From assembly GCA_020650975.1 (NCBI GenBank), contig JAIPMN010012671.1, positions 1-30,617 of the forward strand: DNA of 30,617 bases. The letters run 5' to 3'. Below, in pieces: positions 1 through 12,800 of the stretch. Origin of the DNA: Apostichopus californicus. Taxonomy: Eukaryota > Echinodermata > Holothuroidea > Aspidochirotida > Stichopodidae. Positions within the stretch are counted from its first letter, which is position 1; each line of letters begins with the position of its first letter. The translations under genes and the position numbers were made by a program. Below the pieces are notes generated by a model. The model was given only the letters and a program-made list of their open reading frames with translations, made no database searches and was not told where the DNA came from.

Positions 1-580
1 TGGAAAGACCATCAGATAGTAACTACGTTGGACTGTCAAAGGTGAATAAGTTCTTTTGACACTATGTGTGTTACTGTAGGTAAAGCTCAGAGAATGTCAG
101 TTTCTTTGGACTTAGAGTGGAAAGGCCATCAGATACCAACTAAGTTGGACTCAAATGGTCAATAAGTTCTTTTGACACTGTATGAGTGTTACTTTAGTTA
201 AAGCTCACAGAATGTCAGCTTCTGTGGACTGGGAGTGGAGAGACCATCAGATAGTAACTACGTTTGACTGTCAAAGGTCAATAAGTTCTTTTGACACTAT
301 GTGGGTTACTGTAGGTAAAGCTCAGAGAATGTCAGTTTCTGTGGACTTAGAGTGGAAAGGCCATCAGATACCAACTAAGTTGGACTCAAATGGTCAATAA
401 GTTCTTTTGACACTGTATGTGTGTTACTTTAGTTAAAGCTCACAGAATGTCAACTTCTTTGGACTTAGAGTGGAAAGACCATCAGATAGTAACTACGTTG
501 GACTGTCAAAGGTGAATAAGTTCTTTTGACACTATGTGTGTTACTGTAGGTAAAGCTCAGAGAATGTCAGTTTCTTTGGT
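1..580. repeat. Satellite-like tandem array, about 117 bp units in A/B alternation
   Basis: Unit starts (tggaaagacc, tggaaaggcc, tggagagacc) fall at 1, 118, 236, 353 and 471. Type A has ccatcagatagtaactacg and type B has ccatcagataccaactaag; the order is A-B-A-B-A. Units 1 and 5 are essentially identical over about 108 bp, so the repeat has a higher-order period of about 235 bp. The array runs off the left edge and ends near 580. The open frames through it come from repeat periodicity and are not genes. Confidence 0.95.
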
Positions 581-674
581 GTGAGAGCGGTAACTCCAGA
601 TATTTTGTAACATTGTCAATAAGTTATACAATTTGAAACCCAGATTCTGACCTTGTTTGTTACTATCCTTCTAG

Positions 675-839
675 AGCCGAGTCGGTCAAGCTGACCTTTC
701 AGCAGCTGTGGACACAAGTGACGAGCTCATAACAGCCTGCGGTAAGAACCTCATCTCCAAAGCATTATTCAACATGCAGAAAGCATTGCAGAATGGCAGT
801 GGAAGCAGTCCATCTCATGGCCAGATGCAATGTATGGAG
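675..839 (+). CDS. CFAP54: CFAP54 exon 1 of window (55 codons, phase 0/0)
   Basis: Acceptor ccttctag precedes SRVGQADLSAAVDTSDELIT; donor GAG|gtaaat. Helical, predicted soluble. The acceptor lies only about 95 bp after the satellite-like array, so that array is probably in the preceding intron. This exon could extend differently on its 5' side, because the upstream exon is not visible and phase 0 is set only by the open frame. Confidence 0.8.
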
Positions 840-3800
840 GTAAATTATCAGCCCAGACTGTCAGCTATGTTAATGTTTAAACTTCTCTTGTAGTAATTTT
901 TTTAAGTATTTTGTTTTGTTTATACATTTGTTTCAAAAATTGCAGTTTACCAATATTAAATTCTAATTCATCATTTTATGCCTCAAATGTATAATGCTTT
1001 CTTTCAGTCAGTGGACTTATTTCTGCATAGTAATGTGTGGTAAATTTTGGTATATCTGATTTCTATAGACATGAGTTTGTTAAACACAAACACAGGTACT
1101 GTTCTGTTGTGATGAACAAATAGAATTGGGAGTGGGTAGAAGAGATTGGGTAAAAATATGCATATCTCAGGTCGGGGTAAATAGGGAATTATTCCACAAA
1201 GTGACTACTATAAAGCAAAGGTGAAATGTGAACCAAATATCCTCTATTATAAGTATTAGTATGTTGCTCTGTGCTGGAGACGATGAGATAACTTATGAAC
1301 CTATGCATTGGTCATCCTACCATGCAGAGAACATTCATTTCTGTGCTAACATATCATATTTTTCTAATTGTTTTTTTACCCATTGTAATATACATTTTGA
1401 TTCAGGAGGCACTGACATACATAACCAAGGCACAAGAGCAGGAACAGAAGCTGCATGGAACCAACACACAAAGGAAGTCCGGCAGTGCTAGAGTGTCAGG
1501 AGTACCTCCCCCTCCATTACTTGTCTGCAGAATGGATAAGACCATGGTCTTTAAACCTGCTCCATTTAACCCATCACAAAAGGTACGTACCCCTACAAAG
1601 ACTGGCAGGTCTTATCAGGTTTATAAGTTTGGTGATAGTAAGAGTGAGAGTTTCCCTATACCTATATAAAAAGGTTAATAAGTTTGACTTAATTGTTTTG
1701 GTGTCTGAAATTAGATATGCAGGTGGCAGATAGTGATTATGTCGAAACATTTGACAGATGTATGAGTTTTATCGAAGCCACACCCTCATCACCTGTTTCA
1801 GTACAAAAATTATTAAAGGTTTGATGAAAGGATTATTTTTTAATGTACCTGTCAACAGCACCTACTAAGATTGTCCATGGTAATATTAGACTGAAATGTG
1901 TTCCCCTTCATAATGTAACAGCCTTTATCCACAGAGGGAGGTATTAAATGTTCTTCCACAATAATGGCATTTTAAGAAAGCATTTAATGCAGAGTTCATG
2001 TACAACCTTACCATTTGTATTACTTTTCAAAAAGAAAGATGATACAAAGAAATTTAAAGAATGGATGCCATAATGACATCACAAAAGATCACACACTGTC
2101 ATGTCTTTCAGAGCAGAAGGCAGAGTATACTTTACAAAATGTTAAGGTTTAGTGTGTAACCATGTTTGTATATCTCTGATATGTCAATTTCAGGTGGCCT
2201 GGTACAGGATATTTGCTAGACCATTTGTAGGCAGCAATGTCAAAGTTCGTCTCAATGACTACAACCTACCAGGAACAGGAGATGAGGTGAGTATAATTAA
2301 ATTACTGAAATTAACTTAATCTTTGCTTAATGAACTTTTTGTTTTCAGCATTCTTTCAAGAGTAATATCTTTGTCTTCATACCCAGACAAGGTATTAATA
2401 TTCCAATTTATTATTACTATTTTTTTTTTGTCAGGTACCAGCGTATGACTGCGAGTTGACGGTCTCCGGGCTAACTACCAACGATCGTTACGTGTTTGCT
2501 GTCGCGGCTTACACTGCTACTGGTGAACTGATAGGTAGCGCTGTAGGAGATACCAGTAAACCTATCCTAGCATCCCATCCGTTACCTATCCTGATGTCCT
2601 GGGCATTTCTTAGTCAGGTGAGAGAGAAATTTGTTGGATGGCCTCATTCAAGAATTTCAGGTCATCACAGTAATGTGACCAGGTCATGGTGTTTGATGGT
2701 GTGTCTAATTGTCTTACATGAGCACAAACAAAGTTATCCTTCCAAGCAGTGGGCAAAAAAAATACCATCATGTTATCAGTAAACCACTCTCTGTCAATCT
2801 TTTCTAGAGAATATAAAATTTAAAAAAGCCAGTTTTCTTTGTAATGGGCAGACTTGTTTCAATACATCTGTTAAGATGGTAACATGTCAAATGGGAACTG
2901 AAAATAATTCTTAGAAGTTTCAAAATTGAATAACAAATTTCAAGAAGAGAAAGTTTGAAAAATTACCAACCAGATATGAGAAATCATTATGTTAATGTAA
3001 AGAACTGTGTGATAAGCTCACTGCACAAGTATTTGTGTATTTCCTGTTGGATTTTACAGGCAGCTTATCAAGTCGGTTGTTACAGCATCGGTCTTCATGC
3101 CAGCACAGTTTTGTGGAATCACTTTGTGGCTGATCTTCCCCCTCCTAAATCTGACATACAGAAGCTTACGGCCAAAGAAGATTACAAGCTGGCCCTGAAA
3201 CGGTGAGTTTATGAGTGAAAACTTTATTGGCATTGAATGAGGGCAGTTTTTAACCTGGTTGTTAGATCATAATTTGTAACTAACTATCTTGTCACAGGGC
3301 CAATATTACCCTTTTGAGGATTTTCAGTGGATTATCCATTTTATTATTTCAGCAATGAGAGCCTCAAACAACATTTGAAACCCTCTACGAATGTCAGGAT
3401 CTACCAATGGACAACCTTCTTGTCAAAAATTAACCCTTTTGAATATGTAATATAACTTAAAATAAACCTCTCTATGTGATGGGAATCACAAAATGTATTA
3501 TAAAGTTTATAAAGAAGAGTTAGTTCATGAAGATAGTGTTTCATGAAGACAAGAATACTTCAAAATGTTTATTTTGTTTCTCCTTTTACACCATTACAGT
3601 CTCAACCCAGACACTGCTAGTGTTGCCTCTCCTCTCCTCCTAAGGATGTTTCTGAGCAGTATCTTCATCAATGTAGATGTCAGCATCAGAGAGGGCAGTA
3701 TTTTCTGCAATAAACTTTGCGATGAGGGACCTTACTACAGCGGCCAGGTAAACTTTAAACTTTCGCTGCTATGAAGTCGTGAATTATTTTCTTATAAATA

Positions 3801-6800
3801 TATGACAGTTCGAGCAACCTTGAGATCATTATCATCATGACTCGCAAAGTAAAACAGAACCTTAAATAAGAGACTAAGTTTTTTTTTAATCTTGAAATCT
3901 GTGTAAAATCAATGGAAAGTACATTTACTGGTAAAGATGACTCTTAACCTTGTTAGAATTTTACTTAAGGTTATCCTCTTTTTATTTTTTTTTTAAATTC
4001 AGAGTAATTTATATGACAGCCTTTGAAGTAAGCAGGCTTCAGGACATACAGAAAAAAACAGATATTACTGCATAATAATAATAATATAACAATTATTGCA
4101 ATAATATCACATTGCAATGTACCTTCTTGTTTGATTTGTATCTTGCCTTGCGTAACCATTTGTTTTGTATCACACTGTCCCATGCTCTACCACACTGTAT
4201 TGTACTGTACCCTACCATTGCATACCATTTAATTAGCATGTACTTACTGTACTGTACTGCATACCATCATAGCCTGTGCCTGCAGTATATGTAGTAACCT
4301 CCTTTTGCTGTGTATCCTGTCCTCATTTACTGTTTAGATTCAGCGTCTCGGGGAGTGCGAGAGGATGCTAGTGGCCCTGGAGTTAGCTGGATGGTTGAAC
4401 GAGAGTAACCTGGCTTTACAGGCTGTGGTTCAGTGTTATGGTCTCCTGGCTCCATTGATATACTACAAGATACCATCTGCTCCTGTTGTACAGGTAATCT
4501 GTAACAATAGGGTTGTCTGTTTCATCATGTTACAATTAACTTGTCATCGGATAAAGGAGTAGGTAATCGGAGCATGCTACAAGAACAGTAACAACCTTGC
4601 TGCTAAGAACTCCAGACTGAGGGACTATTTGGTTGAGAATATTTTGTCTATTTTTAACCTGCCCTAAAGGATCTACTGTAGTATGTGACATATCTCTTTT
4701 CTCTGACATATCAGTTCATCTTCTTTTCTAATATCTTGCACACTACTAAGTGTGTTCTTTTTTTTGTATTTATGTGTTTATAACCTTACCAACAGTTTTA
4801 CAATCAATTTTTGATCAAGAAATTTGTGACTTAATCATGGCATTAATTTTGTTGTCATTCCTTTCTTCCTGTCCACAGATCTTGATAAGATGCTACGCTG
4901 TGTTACAGGAGACGCCCGTCAACCTTCGACAACGCAGACAACAGGCAACCACTGACAGCTTACATCACATGTTGGCTTCCATCACATTCTACTTAGCTAA
5001 GGTACTGAGAGTCTGGAAGCAGCGTAACCTTAGCAACCACATCAGTGACTCTGGGAAGAAGATGCTAGCCATAGAAAAGGTATTCAAGACGACTGCACCT
5101 ATGAAAGACAGCTTGTCTTCTTAAACTTCTGTCATATTACACATTGAAATGTTATATTGTCAATTTTTTAGCACTCATTTTTAACTAATGCGAAAAGAAA
5201 GTACTGACTAGCATTGGGTCATGCCTAATAAAGATGAGAGTGGGTTTTGCACGAGCTTCTCAGTAAATGGCCTTTACAAGTTTGTGAATTGATACAAAAT
5301 AGCAATGAAGCATAGTTATATGCCAGCTGCTAGTAATAAAAATTACAACTGTGTTAGTTAGCTGGTTGCCTTTGCAGTGCACCTTGTACCAACAAGTATC
5401 CTTGAATAGAAACTATATTTCAGCTCTTGTTGCATATTACTACTTTCACAACTGATTTTTAAAAATGTTGCAAAAATGTGGTATTTGCTTTGAAACTCAC
5501 CATGAATAGTTAGCCCAGACCTACTACACTGTGTTTATCAGTTGTGCTTAGCCTGGCTTTAGTTGCACATACCTGTATATATCATGGCTGACATCAGCAC
5601 TTTCATGAACTGTTGGGAATGAGAACCAACTAATTTAAACTTGTATGGACATTGCACAGACCTTTACACTAATAATTTAATGGGAGCATGCTGTGTGAAC
5701 GATAATTAAAAGTATTAAATACAACCAGCTACTTCACTTCATTCAGATATAAACATAGAACAACCATTCTTACTCCATAGGAAGTGGACAAATCCAAGAC
5801 CGATCCAGAGGTCATCGACGATGTAGATTCTAGTCTACCGATAGGCCAGGCAGGTCTCCAGGCCAACAGACGTAAACGAACCAAGCGACCAGGCCAGCAG
5901 AATGTGAACTTGGAAGGTACTCAGAATGAAGAACTGAGAGCCCTGGAAGCCCACATCTTGAAACTTTCAAAACTAGGTAAGCTTCACTCCGGACCCTGGA
6001 AGCATTTAATTAAACAAAAGCCTCCAGCGGAAGTAATGAATTTATGTCGGAGTATTGCTGCAACGTTAAAGAGGGGTTGCCAAGTTACTGACTCAACATG
6101 TGGGCTGACAGTAACAAGACATGTTTGTTGGTGATTTGGAAAATGGGTAAACTGGTGTATAGAAAGTCATCTGTAATCCTCTTGTCCTCATTTCCCTTCC
6201 TCCAACCCAACCACCATCTTCTCCCTACAAAAAAAGAAGAAAAAGAAGCAAATAAACAGGGAGGTTTAAAGTATCTATGTCCTGCTTAAAGTATTTTGCT
6301 TTTAATTAAGGCTGTCCAGAATATTCCAGGTGTTGAGGGTGTTCAAATAAAATGCCTATATGTTTCCATATGGAAACATACTCTGAAGTTACTATTTTCA
6401 AGAAATTAAAAATGTTAACCTTCACTTACCCCTTAGATGACCTTAATAATGATATATGCACCCTTTATAGCTGTCAGTACGTCTTTGTTTTACGTACTGA
6501 TCTCTGATTGGTCAACATCTTGTTTGTATCATTGACAGCTCACAACACAGAGGAGCTGACCGGCTCAGAGGATCCCAACATCCTGCATGCATTCATCGCC
6601 ACACTGCCCAGTAGATACGCATACAAAGAAGGTAGGTACTACACTCACATAGAACCAGTACTGTACTTGCTACTAAAGACATATGTATCCTACCCAGGTT
6701 TAATTGAATGGATGAACCAGGGCCTCTCTTTCTCTTCCTGTCAGAGTATATTGTAGGAGGGTAGACTAGTCATTCCTGTCAATCTGATTACAATATTTTA

Positions 6801-9800
6801 GATTGCTATTTGATTAAATTTCAGCTGTTTTATGAAACAAAGGAAAGAGCAATAAAGTAGTGTTGTTGCTAGAATGGGATGTGGTCTACCGAGAGAATTA
6901 ATTATTATTATTATGATTACTATGTATTTGATAGAGCGCTCTACAAAAGATCACAGCGCTTTACAGAAACAAATATAAACTACACAATAGAAACAAACAC
7001 CAATCCTAAACACAAGAAAAAATACAAACATTACTGCGCAGTAAATAAATATGTTTTCATGAGACCTTTGAAGACCAAGACGGAAACCGCCACACGAATA
7101 ACCACAGGCAGCTGGTTCCAGAGACAGGGGCCAATAACTTGAAAAGATTTATCACCAGTTTTACGCTTTGAGCGTGCAATCGTGAGTCTGGTGGTATCAG
7201 ATGAGGAGCGGAGTCTACGTCTCAAACCATCAACAATACTTAGAGGAGCATGATACAAAGAAAGAAATTCAATCAGATAGCTGGGAGCCTCACCATGCAG
7301 AGATTAAAAAACATACAAAAGGATTTTCAGACAAAAGGATAATCAGACATAGGTTGGGGTATCAAACTCTTTGAAACATTTCTTCTTCTAGTTTTTTTGT
7401 AGTAGGATATTCAGATAAATCAGAAGCTTACATGCTGAATGACTGGGGTAGGGACACCAGGTTGTCATCATTTCTTGCCAGAAAGTGAGAAGAAAGGAAA
7501 TTTAATAGAAATGTGATTTGTTAAATATGTATGAATTACAGGACATTGGAAACTAATGCACACACATTGTCTCTAGTTGATTTTCTCTGTGAAATTATGT
7601 TTCCTTGATGGGGCAGAAAAGTTATACTTTTCAGAAGTTGTGTGTTTGTGTACACTTTAATTCTCTATCTCTCTCTTTCCTGTATTGATAGTTGTGAAGT
7701 TCCGGAGACGTGCACGATATCTTGAATTCTTTGTCCAGGTCGTTCAGAAGGCCCTCAGTGAAGGACTGGTGGATATCGCTACTGAATGGTGTGAAGAGAC
7801 CATCCACTGGTTAATCAGGTATATCTTCTTGAAAACTAGTAGCAGTAGTATTACTGGTCAATGGGTTCCCATAGATAAGATTCTCACAAGAATAAATAAA
7901 TCTGTCATATTGTGGTAGCTGAAATGGTTTTATGATTTGCTGTGGTCTTTTGCAAAAAAATACTTCTCATGAAGCTATCATGGAATTGCGTGTAAAAGGA
8001 AAGATGTTATTGGCTGGAGTGAGTTTCAGACCAGTGACAAACTTGTTCCCAGTCAGTTTTAACATTTAATTTACTAAAAGATTTGATAAGAGGATTACCT
8101 GTAACTGTTTCCTTGACATTGCAGGAGGAATGAACAGCTTTCTGCCATCAAGGCCACAATCAACAAGCAAGCTGGAGGGCTGACCTTGGCCGGCGATGAC
8201 ACCAAGAAATACGCTGCCGCTGTGGTGGAATTTTCAAAGGTAACAAGTTCTATATTACCAAACCCTTTATATCATCACACCATGTCTTTATTTGGAGGAG
8301 GGGAGGGGGGGGGGGTAACTGTAAACAGTTTTCGGTTGCAAAGTGTCAAGTGATAAAGTATTGACCAATGCTGTCAGACCAATTGGTATTGTGGCATTAT
8401 TTATTTTGCATTTTCTTTCCCATCAGAAGAATTTTTTTTGTTTAATTATCTGCCAACATTGTACTGCCTTTGTGGGTTTATATGAGTTTGCTTAAAGAAG
8501 GTACACCACAAAGGGGTTTCCAGGGTGCACGATTATTGTCAGATGGATGTTTAGACTGTTGTAACTTCTATGTAACTTTGATCTCGACTATTTCTTTCAA
8601 TAAAGTGTATAATAGATATTTCACGGTAAATGGGATAGTTTCGTTCCATTCTTACAACTCCTAGTTAAGCTAATGATAGTATATTTGTTTTTTTGTGGGT
8701 TTTAAGAGAACACTTTTATACATATCAGGCAAGTGTGTCTTTCTCTTTCCTTAGCAGAATAAACCAGAGCCAACCAAGGCAGCGACTGAAACCGCCAAGC
8801 CCAGTCCCAGGAGAAGGAAGAAGAAACTTCAGCTTCTGGTCCATCTCCGTACCAATCTGAACATGAGCGATTCAGCCCTGGCTGCTCAAGAGGCCAAGGA
8901 GATGATGGTAAGATGATGATAAAGTAGTTGTTTATGTTCAATAAGTCATTTCATTGAATCTTAACTGTGCATGGACGTGAAGTGATGCATACACAAGCAC
9001 GTAATGTCTTTGCATCATTTAAGCCAACAGATGAAAGGATTTAAAGCTCTAAATTCCATTTTTTTTTTCTTTTTTTTTTTTCTTTTGTGAATGATTTCCT
9101 TGATATCTTGTTATAATTTCATGTTATAATTTCATTAAAATAGCTTTATTTCCATTTTTCCGTTTTTTTCTACATTTTCATGAATGAGAGGTTATAAACT
9201 TCTTAACACTACAAGGTATTAGCAACTTCTTTTACAAATTCTCACCAACAATTTCACTTTTACTCAGGCATAGTTACTGTTATATAATTGCCTTTTTTGG
9301 TTGTAACAATATACTCAGGATTTCTTCTCTTGTATATTTCAACAGGCATTTGAAAAACTGGAAGTCTTCTTCGGAGAATTTTACCGAACCCAGCGACGCA
9401 AGCAAAGACTGAGGAAGATTTGCTCGGATGAAATGCCATGGAGATCACATGTATGCTACGATCATTTAAATCTGGATTGGAGAAAAAAAACATATATATG
9501 TGTCACAAAAGAGACTCCTTTGCCACTTCATACAGTATTAATACCAAGCTAAACTAAACTTTAAGCAATGACAGCCTGCTAACACTTCAGAGCAATAGAG
9601 AACATTGCTTAAATGGAATTCAAGCTCTAACAAGACTCTCGGTAAAATGCTGATATTTTCCATTAATTACGATATCTGCCATATGATCGTCACCAATCTT
9701 TAGTTAGTCAGTTATATTCTACTCTCAACACCTTACTTTACTATCTGCAAACATTCCGTCAATCTATTAATTTTATATTTTTCGGGGATATCTTTGCAGA

Positions 9801-12800
9801 TGAACGTCCTCCAGGGTCTGTGCCACTTTGCACAGTTCTTGGGCAAGATTGAGAAACGAAACAAGCTGCTGGGACCTACTGCAGGAGATATATACAGGTG
9901 AGAACTCTACTATAAACTTATCTGGTAAACGATTAGAAAAGTCTACCGATGATGGTGCTGTTCCCCCATTTAATTTCTCCATTGACTTTACTCAACTTTA
10001 ATGTCCTTTACAGCATTGTAGAAGTATTTGTCAGTTACATGCTACCAATTGCTGGATAACTGACATGTTGACCATTCATGATCAAATTGTTTTTCTTTAT
10101 GATGATAAGAGCAATGAGTTGTCAAAGAGTTGGGAAGAGATTCCAAATTGTTTTACAAATGATGGCAGATGAGATATTCTTCCGTTGATGCTCAAAGGCA
10201 TATCATGGTTTGTATTTGCTACAGCATCTGACTTTTTCCATCACTGAAAATTCAATTCATTTACTTCAACATCCATGTGTGGACTACTAACCTCATTTGG
10301 TGATGCATCAACAAGCTATCCCCAATACTATACACCCTTGATACTATATCCTGAGGCAGAACACTTTGGTGGATTATTAATTATCTGTTTTTCATCTCAC
10401 TTAGATCTTCTTACCTGGACAATGACTGGTTCACCTTCGACACTGTTGGTACTCTGTTGGTAGGGTGGGATGGCGGGCCATCTAGGTCCCCTACCCGGCA
10501 CGGAGATAACGGACACGTCCAGAACGATCCAATCATAGCTCAGTTACAGCAGCTGGATGCAGATGACGTTGGTAAGGCTGTCACCACGGCGATAGAAGTG
10601 GCTGCTCTGGCCACAGTCGGTAAGTTAGCTTGGAGTGGAAGATGTGGCCATATGACTAATGTACTTAAAGCCTTTTAATTGCTAACAGGAAACAATATAT
10701 TCTCTTGGATTTAGCAGCTTCACAGACAGCTGCCCCATAATGTCTTAGAAATCTGAACCTGACTAGTTTTACAAATGGAAAGTAAGTCGTGGCAGTTTTC
10801 CATGGACACCTTAACCTTACAGTTAATTCCATAATATGGCACTGTGTCATACAGTAGAGCTGCAGATGCAGTACCTTGAAGGTTTGAAACAGTGTTGGAC
10901 TGCTATGAACCAACTCTGTGAGACCATTAATACTGGCCAGCCTTTGATTCATCATAATAATAATAATAATAATACACAGTTCTTATAAGGCGCAAATATA
11001 CACTAAAGTCTCTATGCGCTGAAAGTCTTTATGCGCTGACAAACATTTCTATTCAAGAGGGGTCTTGTTTCCTATTGGCAGGTGAGCCAGTTGTACGTGT
11101 CCCCCCGCCACCAGATGACAAGGTATCAGATACATTACAGACCTACCATTCCAGTGAAAGTGATAAAGATGCCAAAGGAGGAGGAGGTGGACAGATGCAA
11201 CCTCCTCACGATATCAGCGGTCTGTCATCTCAGGCTACCCTGGAGAGTCTCTCAAAGAGCTTCAGCTATCTGAAGAAAGCTGTGGTAATTCAACTTTCAT
11301 TTCTTGTCCCAATAAGCTCAGCATATTTGTCCTTAAAGTGTCTAATAGTGGTTCTTATATGAATAGCTTGCAAGTTTACCAAAAGAGAGAAAGCGGAGAG
11401 ATATATGTGATAATTTGTGTCATCCATAGGCATCTGGTTGCATTTCATGTACAAAATTTCATATCTATGTTGTCCCTGGAGTAGTTGCATTGTTCTCAAG
11501 GCACACCCATGAAGTATAACTTCCAGAGGGGTGCAATTATCCATACCTGTCATTGTCAGTAACAACTTGAGCCCCAATTCTTATATTTAAAGTAGGTTAA
11601 ACCAGATATATCCATCTGCAATATGAGAGTTTTGCAAGCCTAGGCTTAGAGTTTGTATTTTTATTGAAAACTCAGTATTTCTTATCATCTGTTGTGATAT
11701 ATCCCAAACACATAACCCAACAGGCACATTTGATTGACAGAAGGATTTTTCATTGCAGTCAACAAAGTCTAAATGTGAAGGCTTAGCCTAGGTCCTCCAT
11801 TCTTCACACTATCTAGTGTGCCTATAGGTCTAGCTCAATTAGTTTTATATGAAACTGGTAGCTTGGCTGAAGTTGCCATATTTATCAAGCGATAGGAGTT
11901 TTCCCCAGGCTGAGTGAAATGCTTGATGTACGTGATTGGTAAAGAAACAGTTAGGTATCTGAGTGGAATAACTCTGGTGAAAAGTACACTGGAATATTTT
12001 AGAAATGAAATTCAACCTGCAGCTTCAATATCATCTCAGGTAAACATCTCTCGGTATTATCATATCAGAAAAGTTGAACATATGAGGCAATGCAACTATG
12101 TTTTGAAGGATGTCCATATCAAATTTTGATTTGTTTATTTTCATGATGTTAGAAATTTCTGCAAACGTGCACACAAAATAAAAAGATAAATTAATTTTGT
12201 GTAATAAAGAAACATAACGAGAGAAACCTTGAAATACTAGTTAATTAAAATTAATCGGTAAGGATATTAAAATTATATTAAACTTGAAAACACCGACTTT
12301 CTTTTGGATCCAAAGAAGTTAGATTCTAGTACCAACATGTTGTACCAACTATGTACCACTATTAGTTGGTATCACCATCAACCTATTCCAAAATATCGAC
12401 CATATTTTTTAATATTTGTAGCTAATTAGCTCTCGTTAATTTATATTTCATGTTTACTCGTTCTTTCGTGGCTAGGTCTTGGCTCACCGAGGAGGGCATT
12501 GGAACCTTCTTCAGAATGCCTGCAGAGCCATGTGGAATTGTGCTCACACTGCACTGTTACACTGTTTCTCAGAGGGGTTCAGCAACACCCTGGTCTCTGT
12601 CGATGCCCTCCGGGGTATCGTCTGGAAGCCATTTTACCTGGCTGTGGATTGTCTCTTGGATATGATGATAAGATTGCAGACTGATAAAGAAAAAGACAAG
12701 GTTGGTGTCATTTTGTAAAGTGTTGTGTCACTTTGTGTCACAAAGAGTATATGTCACTAGAGTTGGTAATAAGTCACTTTATTGTATAGTCAAGTCACTA

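Larger units (their letters stand above)
840..6538. other. Introns 1-9, no further features
   Basis: Introns lie at 840-1405, 1583-2193, 2287-2434, 2618-3059, 3203-3599, 3748-4337, 4494-4878, 5080-5780 and 5977-6538. They are AT-rich. The only structure I see is a short ATA/ATT-repeat stretch near 4073-4105 and a degenerate tactg/tacc simple region around 4165-4265. No additional exon, RNA gene or mobile element is supported. Confidence 0.6.
7819..10404. other. Introns 11-15, homopolymer tracts only
   Basis: Introns at 7819-8124, 8240-8754, 8908-9345, 9451-9799 and 9898-10404. Seen: a G-rich tract at 8293-8315 (intron 12) and a T-rich tract at about 9058-9086 (intron 13). Nothing else is supported. 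Confidence 0.6.

Noticed and set aside
182..400. 72-codon open frame on + near the left edge
   Set aside because: It lies wholly in the 117 bp tandem array and its peptide simply repeats with the array.
9800..9802. Start codon at exons 15 or 29, where the exon begins with ATG
   Set aside because: Both follow acceptor sites in phase with upstream exons, so the Met codons are internal.
11914..12129. Extra coding exon in the 1.2 kb intron 17
   Set aside because: Exons 17 and 18 join in phase without it, and it has no convincing splice sites or family-like sequence.
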